From Quadrisphaera granulorum (GTDB taxonomy: Bacteria > Actinomycetota > Actinomycetes > Actinomycetales > Quadrisphaeraceae), in the NCBI RefSeq assembly GCF_003149145.1, contig NZ_QGDQ01000015.1:1-64000 (forward strand): a stretch of 64,000 bases of DNA, given 5' to 3'. This document shows, piece after piece, positions 58,624-64,000 of this stretch. Below the pieces are notes generated by a model, which saw only the letters and a program-made list of their open reading frames with translations, ran no database searches and was not told where the DNA came from. The first letter of the stretch is position 1. Every line of letters begins with the position of its first letter. The position numbers and the translations under genes are program-made.

Positions 58624-58983
58624 GGGGCGCAGTGGGAGGTGCCCCAGCTGTCGGCGTCGTCGAGTCGATCGGTGGGCGTGACGTCGCCGTCGGAACGCTC
58701 TTGCCCCACCGCACTCGCGGGCGAGACTCGGCCAGCTTCGCCTACCGCGCGGAGTTCCTGGCAGACGCAGAGGCTCACGCCCTCGACCCGGCACTGCCGC
58801 TGCGCGGTGGCAGACGCCTTCAGGGTCACCAGCGCTGAGGCAGAACGCGTGGCGGGCCAGGTGGCTGAGGCGGTTGCGCAGTGGCGCCTCGTCGCCGCCC
58901 GTCACGGGCTGAGTCGGCCTGCGGTGGAGAGCATGGCGCCTGCCTTCTCTGCCCTCGCCGAGGTGCCTCACGCTGACGTCTGA
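58620..58983 (+). pseudogene. HipA kinase remnant with internal deletion
   Basis: GTG 58620 begins a HipA N-terminal piece (DVAVGTLLPHRTRGRDSASF, then AYRAEFLADAEAHALDPALPL). About 60 codons in, the sequence jumps in another frame to a HipA C-terminal piece (AFRVTSAEAERVAGQVAEAV, then AARHGLSRPAVESM). The entire kinase core of about 300 residues is missing, so no toxin can be made. It overlaps the hipB remnant as an intact operon would. Strong sign of a decayed toxin-antitoxin locus. Confidence 0.65.
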
Positions 58984-59193
58984 AGCGGAGCCTTCCCCCG
59001 TTGCGTCGGTAGGTGTGAGCGCGTCGGTCTGCTTGCCGACGGGCTGAGCAGCGGCTGGTGGCGCTTCTTGACCCTTGGTGAGCGCTCCGGGCTGGACAGG
59101 ACGGTGGCGGTACGGGCCGCCATTGGACTCGCGAAGTCCGCCGGTGTGATTACTCCGAACGGGTGAACCTCAGATTGCCCGACACGCCGCCCC

Positions 59194-61401
59194 ATGCAGC
59201 CACTTCGAACGCCCATCGGACTGTCGGTGGTGCCCCCTAACGTCTCTTCCATGACCTGGACCGGCACCGAAGCGCCCCACGGTGGCGCCGACGACGCCGG
59301 CCTGCCCACCAGCGCCCCCACCTCTTCCCCACCTTGGGAAGGGTGGGAGCCCCTGGCCCCCGGCGCCCTGGGCGCCCCCACTGCTCCTGCGAGGCAGGCA
59401 GGCGCGGACCCCACCTCACAGTCCGGCCTGTTCGCTGACCTGCCCCCACTGCCCCTGACCGGGCCCCTCGCCGATGCCCTGCACACCACCCGTACCGCCC
59501 TGGACGACGCGACCACCGCCGCCTGCTACCTGTCCACCACCGGCGCCCACCAGCGCGTCGAAGCGATTCAGCGGATCGCTGAGGCCCGCGACCTCACCGA
59601 CGCCGTCCTGCTGCGCCTGCTGGCGACCTTCACGCCCGACGACCTGCGCACCGTCGGCGCCACCAACCTCGTCGACCTGGTGCTGACCCACACCGGCTCC
59701 AGCCCCCAACGCGCCAACACCGAAGTCAAACTCGCCGCCGCTCTGACCGCCCCACCCCAGCACCCGCTCACCGAAGCGAATGAGGGTGATCAGGACGACG
59801 ACGGCGACGCGACCGCCGACTCCGATGCTGACGCTGATCCCGACACGGCCGCTGACAGCGCCGAGGATGCCGCCGGACCCGCAGCAGGACCAGCCGCTGG
59901 ACTCCCAACTGGGCCGGCGGCGGGCCCGGCAGCGGGGTCCTCCGCCGTCGCCCTCGGACTGCTCGGCGAAGCCCACGCCGCGGGGCGCCTGTCCACCGAT
60001 GTGGCCTCCCTGGCCCAGCGCACCATCGCCAGCCTTCCCGCCCGCATCCGCCGCGAACACGGCGCCACCGCCGACGCCACCCTCGCCCGATCCCTACCGG
60101 GCTTGACTCATGCTCAGGCCGCGATCGTGTGCACCACGTTGGCGCACACGTTGGACCCTGATCGCGCCGACCGCGGTTTCGACCCCGAAGACCTGGACCG
60201 GCAGTACTTGAACGTCACCGTCCACGCCGACGGCACCGTGGAGTTCCGCGGCCGGTTGGACCCCGTGGCCGGGGCGGAGTTCAAAGCCGCCATCGACGCC
60301 GCCTCCAAACCACTGCCCACGGTCCACGCGCCGGTCGCCCCAATCCAGAGCCCCGACCAGAGCCTCGACCAGATGCCGGGCCAGGAACCTCTCGACGGCC
60401 TCGACGCTGACGGCGACCGCGACGGCCGCGCAGGCGGCGGCTTCTCCGGCGACTCGACCAGCACTTCTACCGCCAACGCTGGTGCTACTGGTGGTGGCGC
60501 TGGTGCTCCTGCTGGTGGTGCTCCTGCTGGCGGTGCCGGTGCTGCTGCTGGTGGTGCTGCGGGCGCGGGCAGTGTGCCGGTGCGTGACCTGCGCCCGGCG
60601 CCGCTGCGCCGCGCGCACGCCTTCGCTGAACTGGTCCGCCTGGCCCGCGGCAGCGACGGCACCATCGGTGGGGAAGGTGCCCGCGTCATCGTCACCACCA
60701 GCGAGCAGGCTCTGGCGGGGACCCCGGGTGCGGAACCGGGGCACTGCGAGACCACCAACCGGTCGTTGTCGACGGCAGCGCTGCGGATGGTGGCGTGCAC
60801 CGGGTCCCTGCAGGCGGTGGTGCTCTCCTGTGAAGGCGCCGACGCCAAGGTGCTGGCGTTGGGGCGGGCGGTGCGACTGTTCACCGCCGGTCAGCGCCGG
60901 GCGATGCTGGCCCGTGACGGCGGGTGCGCTATCCCAGGCTGCACCGCCCCACCGGGGATGTTAGAGGCCCACCACGTGTGGGAGTGGGCCGCCGGAGGCC
61001 TGACCGACGTCGACAGTGGGGTGCTGCTGTGCATCCGCCACCACATCCTGGTCACGTTGGGGGTGTGGGGGGTGCGGATGGTCGACGGCGTGCCGCAGAT
61101 CCGGCCGCCGCGGGCGGTGGACCCGCTGCAACGGTGGGTGATCAACCCGCGACGGTCCTTACGAGAACAGACGGTGCGGCAGCTCGAGCTGGCGATCCCC
61201 GCCCAGGGCAGACGTGCCGGTAGCGGAGCGCGACGGGCAGGTGCTGGTGGTGACCCACCAGGGCCATCGGGACCGCCTCCGCCTTCGCCCCCACAACATC
61301 AACATCAACATCGTGATCCGTCCGACATCGCCGACCCTGATGTCGGGGTCGACGCGGGATGCCCGGACATCTCCTCTCGCCACGGCACGTGTGAGTGCTG
61401 A
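59194..61401 (+). CDS. DUF222 / HNH endonuclease (13E12 family)
   Basis: 735 residues. The DUF222 region is split in two by a low-complexity insert (DQDDDGDATADSDADADPDT, then Ala/Gly/Pro repeats) at about 195-250, and again by a Gly/Ala-rich stretch near 430-465. The HNH motif at about 570-615 reads GCAIPGCTAPPGMLEAHHVW, then GLTDVDSGVLLCIRHH, with zinc-binding Cys and catalytic His. Numerous in actinobacteria and thought to be mobile. ATG 59194 is the longest start; ATG 59251 is an alternative. Confidence 0.8.
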   Translation: MQPLRTPIGLSVVPPNVSSMTWTGTEAPHGGADDAGLPTSAPTSSPPWEGWEPLAPGALGAPTAPARQAGADPTSQSGLFADLPPLPLTGPLADALHTTRTALDDATTAACYLSTTGAHQRVEAIQRIAEARDLTDAVLLRLLATFTPDDLRTVGATNLVDLVLTHTGSSPQRANTEVKLAAALTAPPQHPLTEANEGDQDDDGDATADSDADADPDTAADSAEDAAGPAAGPAAGLPTGPAAGPAAGSSAVALGLLGEAHAAGRLSTDVASLAQRTIASLPARIRREHGATADATLARSLPGLTHAQAAIVCTTLAHTLDPDRADRGFDPEDLDRQYLNVTVHADGTVEFRGRLDPVAGAEFKAAIDAASKPLPTVHAPVAPIQSPDQSLDQMPGQEPLDGLDADGDRDGRAGGGFSGDSTSTSTANAGATGGGAGAPAGGAPAGGAGAAAGGAAGAGSVPVRDLRPAPLRRAHAFAELVRLARGSDGTIGGEGARVIVTTSEQALAGTPGAEPGHCETTNRSLSTAALRMVACTGSLQAVVLSCEGADAKVLALGRAVRLFTAGQRRAMLARDGGCAIPGCTAPPGMLEAHHVWEWAAGGLTDVDSGVLLCIRHHILVTLGVWGVRMVDGVPQIRPPRAVDPLQRWVINPRRSLREQTVRQLELAIPAQGRRAGSGARRAGAGGDPPGPSGPPPPSPPQHQHQHRDPSDIADPDVGVDAGCPDISSRHGTCEC

Positions 61402-61709
61402 GGTGCGCTGCGACCTGCTGCTCAGCCGGCCGCCGGTCAGCGCTGCCCAGCGGCGCCTCCGTCCGAGAGCGGGCCGGCCCGCGTCATGCCGAGTCACGGG
61501 CTACCTGGTGCAGACAGCTCGCTCGCTCGCGATGAGAGCTCAAGGTCGACAGGAATCGACGGTCCCTCGCGTCCGTCCGGATCTCGACCGGTCACGTCTC
61601 GACCGTTCCGAGAGGATCTGCCCGTCGGCGCCGTCAGAAGGCCCCGGTGATCCGGCGCGGGAGATCGAGTGTCCGTGCCGCTCCGCGGGGCGCCGTCTAC
61701 GGTGGGCTC
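61402..61709. other. 308-bp intergenic region with no gene seen
   Basis: Between the HNH gene and the GT2 pair. The short direct repeat TCTCGACCG occurs twice near 61581-61605. No hairpin with long arms or promoter-like AT-rich block could be found; the promoter of the GT2 pair should lie in its right part. Confidence 0.5.
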
Positions 61710-62687
61710 GTGTCAGCTCAGCTCCGCGTCGTCGCCGTCGTGGTCGCGCACAACAGGCGCGAACTGCTCCTGGCCTGCCTGAGGGCGCTGGCGACGCAGA
61801 AGCGCCCGGTCGACCTCGTCGTCGTCGTCGACAACGCCTCTCACGACGGGTCCGCTGATGCTGCGGTGCGTCTCGCGCACGAGCTCGACCTGCCGCTCGA
61901 CGCGGTCCGGCTTGCCCGCAACACCGGCGGGGCCGGTGGCTTCGCTGCTGGCCTCGCGCGCGCTGTGGCCGGTCACGCGGCCGACCGCGTGTGGCTCATG
62001 GACGACGACACCATCCCCTCGCCCACGGCCCTGGGGGAGCTGCTCGCCGTCGACGAGCGCTACCAGTGGCTCGGCGGCGCCCGCCCGGCTGTCACCGCGA
62101 GTCGCGTCGTGTGGACCGACGGCCGCGACCACCCCATGAACACCCCCCGGCCCCGGCCGCTGGCCCGCACGGTGGACAAGCGGCTGTCCGCGCGGGCCGG
62201 TGCGGTGCCGGTGCGGTCGTCGTCGTTCGTGTCGATGCTCGTCGACGCGTCCGCCGTCCGCCGTCACGGCCTGCCCGTGGCCGACTACTTCCTCTGGAAC
62301 GACGACTTCGAGTACTCCACCCGCCTCCTGCGACACGGCGTGGGGCTGTACGTGCCCACCTCCGTGGTGGAGCACCGCACGAAGACCTTCGGCTCCACCG
62401 ACGCCGACCCCGGCGAGCGGTTCCGCTGGGAGGTCCGCAACAAGATCTGGATGTTCACGCGCTCCGGTGGTCTTGCCTGGTGGGAGAAGCTTCTCTACGG
62501 CGGCTCCAGCGTGCGCCGGTGGGTGCGGACGTTCCAGCGGTCGCAGGCGCCGGAGGTGCTGTGGGCGGCGGTGCGTGCCGGTGTCCGTGAGGCGCTGAAG
62601 CCGCCGCGCACCACCGCGCAGGTGCTCTCCGGGCTCGGGCCGGTCAGCGACCAGGCGGCCGGCCTGGAGGCCGGCACCTGGCGATGA
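61710..62687 (+). CDS. Glycosyltransferase family 2 (GlfT/rhamnosyltransferase-like)
   Basis: 325 residues, GT-A fold. The donor-binding start is VVAVVVAHNRRELLLACLRA and VVVDNASHDGS; RNTGGAGGFAAGLARA and the metal site WLMDDDTIPSP are as in galactofuranosyl/rhamnosyl transferases, as is YFLWNDDFEYSTRLLRHG. It probably extends an arabinogalactan-like or other wall galactan. GTG start. Its stop overlaps the following GT2 ATG (ATGA). Confidence 0.85.
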   Translation: MSAQLRVVAVVVAHNRRELLLACLRALATQKRPVDLVVVVDNASHDGSADAAVRLAHELDLPLDAVRLARNTGGAGGFAAGLARAVAGHAADRVWLMDDDTIPSPTALGELLAVDERYQWLGGARPAVTASRVVWTDGRDHPMNTPRPRPLARTVDKRLSARAGAVPVRSSSFVSMLVDASAVRRHGLPVADYFLWNDDFEYSTRLLRHGVGLYVPTSVVEHRTKTFGSTDADPGERFRWEVRNKIWMFTRSGGLAWWEKLLYGGSSVRRWVRTFQRSQAPEVLWAAVRAGVREALKPPRTTAQVLSGLGPVSDQAAGLEAGTWR

Positions 62688-63610
62688 CCTCCCCGTCCCC
62701 CCAGCAGCCACCCCAGCCGTTCTCCCTGCTGCTCCCGGTCTACCGCCGCGACAGCCCCGCCTTCCTGCGCCGCGCGTTCGCGTCGGCCACGCACGAGCAG
62801 ACCCGGCCGCCGGCCGAGGTCGTGCTCGTGCGCGACGGCCCCGTGCCCGACGAGCTGGCCGCCCTCCTCGACGAGCTCACCGCCACCTCGAGCGTGCCGG
62901 TGGTGCGCGTCGACCTGCCCGTCAACCGCGGCCTCGCCGTGGCGCTGGAGGCGGGCCTCGCGCGCTGCACCCACGAGATCGTGGCCCGGATGGACGCCGA
63001 CGACGTCTCCCTCCCGCACCGCTTCGCCGTGCAGCTGCCGCTGCTCGACGGCGAGGTCGACACCTGCGACGTGGTCGGCTCGGCCCTGGAGGAGTTCTCC
63101 GGTGGCCCGTCGGACCAGGACGCTCACGATGATCAGGACGACGACGACGGCGCGTCCGGCGCAGGCGAGACCACGCTCGCGGTGCGCACGCCCCCGGCCG
63201 GACACGACGCCATCGCCGTCCGCGCCCGTTTCCACAGCCCGTTCAACCACCCCACGGTGGTGTACCGCCGCTCCGCGGTGGCGCGCGCCGGCGGCTACCG
63301 CGACCTGCCGCTCCTCGAGGACTACTGGCTCTTCACCCGCATGATCGCCACCGGATCCAAGGCCGCGAACGTGCAGGAGCCGCTGGTCCGCTACCGCGTG
63401 GGCGCCGGGGCGTACGCGCGCCGCGGGGGGCTGCGGCTGCTGCGCAGCGAGCTGGAGCTGCAGCGCCACCTGCTGGCGGAGGGCTTCACGACGCCGGCGC
63501 AGTTCGCGCGGAACGTGGTGGTGCGCGGCGGCTACCGGGCGGTGCCGCAGGGGCTGCGGCGCCTGGCGTACCGCGCGGTGTTCACGCGCCGCCCGCCGTC
63601 GTCGTCCTGA
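62684..63610 (+). CDS. Glycosyltransferase family 2
   Basis: 308 residues, GT-A fold. Donor site FSLLLPVYRRDSPAFLRRAF, VLVRDGPVPDE, then ARMDADDVSLPHRFAVQ (the metal-binding DxD as DADD) and later ARAGGYRDLPLLEDYWLFTR. A DDQDDDDG insert in a surface loop is encoded by a GATCAGGACGACGACGACGG unit, and the last codons are Ser-Ser-Ser-TGA in a CCGTCGTCGTCCTGATCC unit: two copies of one motif in opposite orientation in one gene. Translationally coupled to the upstream GT2. Confidence 0.85.
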   Translation: MTSPSPQQPPQPFSLLLPVYRRDSPAFLRRAFASATHEQTRPPAEVVLVRDGPVPDELAALLDELTATSSVPVVRVDLPVNRGLAVALEAGLARCTHEIVARMDADDVSLPHRFAVQLPLLDGEVDTCDVVGSALEEFSGGPSDQDAHDDQDDDDGASGAGETTLAVRTPPAGHDAIAVRARFHSPFNHPTVVYRRSAVARAGGYRDLPLLEDYWLFTRMIATGSKAANVQEPLVRYRVGAGAYARRGGLRLLRSELELQRHLLAEGFTTPAQFARNVVVRGGYRAVPQGLRRLAYRAVFTRRPPSSS

Positions 63611-63665
63611 TCCACCGGCCTCTCCACGACGATCAAGGAAGCTGCGCACGCGACGGTCGGGGCAG

Positions 63666-63686
63666 GTCCGGGATGATCTCCCGGAC
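63666..63686 (+). terminator. Hairpin after the GT2 pair
   Basis: GTCCGGGA and TCCCGGAC pair perfectly around a five-base loop, 56 bases beyond the GT2 stop. A plausible end to the two-gene transcript. Confidence 0.5.
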
Positions 63687-63782
63687 GTGCCGGGATGCTT
63701 CACCCTGTTCGGCCGGCCCACCCGCCCCTACCGTCGTCAGCGCGGCGGAAAGCGCCCTTGACCTGCGGCGGAAGGCGATGCG

Positions 63783-64000
63783 ATGCGAACGTGGGTACTG
63801 GGTCTATGGCTGTGCATCGTCGGGCCGTTCATCGGCGTGGTCGCCGTCGGAGGGCCGGGCGGTGGCGTCGTCGACCACCTGCTCCAGCACGTGGTGATGA
63901 TCGCGCTCGGTGTGGTCTCCTTGTGGGTGATCTCTCGCCTCCGCAGGGCTACTCCGTCACAGACCGTGACGATGACCGCCGGGGTGCTCTTCGTCGTGCA
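63783..64000 (+). CDS. Partial membrane protein, cut by window end
   Basis: 72 codons from ATG 63783 without a stop before the window edge. Two or three hydrophobic segments are visible (VLGLWLCIVGPFIGVVAVGG and MIALGVVSLWVIS). No family can be named from this fragment. Confidence 0.5.
   Translation, partial: MRTWVLGLWLCIVGPFIGVVAVGGPGGGVVDHLLQHVVMIALGVVSLWVISRLRRATPSQTVTMTAGVLFVV

Noticed and set aside
1-64000. rRNA, tRNA or replication-origin signatures
   Set aside because: Scanning by eye found no tRNA cloverleaf, conserved rRNA segments, DnaA-box clusters or dnaA/parAB genes. A covariance search could still find a missed tRNA.

Overview
The window is about 64 kb of very GC-rich DNA with many GTG starts, short overlaps between genes and protein families typical of Actinomycetota: paired DUF1501/DUF1800 genes, DUF222-HNH (13E12) proteins, DUF6541 membrane proteins and cell-wall-binding repeat 2 (CWB2) proteins. 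A Kineosporiaceae-like actinomycete would fit, but no rRNA, tRNA or ribosomal protein gene is present to place it.

Left part (1-19 kb) is an accessory, defence/mobile region. It holds three tyrosine recombinase copies (two with all catalytic residues, one eroded), a HipA-like kinase/DUF3037 pair, a VapBC pair with a shortened toxin, a tightly overlapped operon of a TIGR04255 protein, an uncharacterised coupling protein and a zeta toxin, a Fic protein, a solo tnpB element, and two paralogous two-gene modules, each an OLD-like ABC-type ATPase followed by a TOPRIM-fold protein with overlapping ends (10.8-12.6 kb and 17.1-18.8 kb). These ATPase/TOPRIM pairs resemble the logic of OLD, Gabija and PARIS anti-phage systems. 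They and the zeta operon are the best candidates for undescribed systems.

The middle (19-37 kb) carries sensing, surface and transport functions: a chemoreceptor, three c-di-GMP turnover proteins (one with a frameshift), a secreted subtilisin with a Trp/Ser/Arg repeat tail, a TetR-MMPL efflux pair with a probable double operator, an ADP-ribosylglycohydrolase and a TSUP transporter.

The right part (37-64 kb) is largely a cell-envelope region: four CWB2 proteins in the whole window (one fused to NHL/Fn3, one to a zinc metalloprotease, one without a signal peptide), GT4 and GT2 glycosyltransferases, a flippase, two DUF6541 membrane proteins flanking a membrane-anchored protein, a GH3 lipoprotein, a PRC-barrel protein and the DUF1800-DUF1501 pair. 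A decayed HipBA module lies at 58-59 kb.

Several families of short dispersed inverted or direct repeats run through the intergenic DNA and sometimes into genes: a GCACTT-CCGCGG-AAGTGC doublet (two loci with identical 41-bp periodicity), long inverted repeats built on CGTGCAGAA (four copies), CCCATGATCACG doublets spaced 31-32 bp, and a GATCAGGACGACGACG motif that is either an in-frame Asp-rich insert or supplies gene 3' ends. No CRISPR array was seen.
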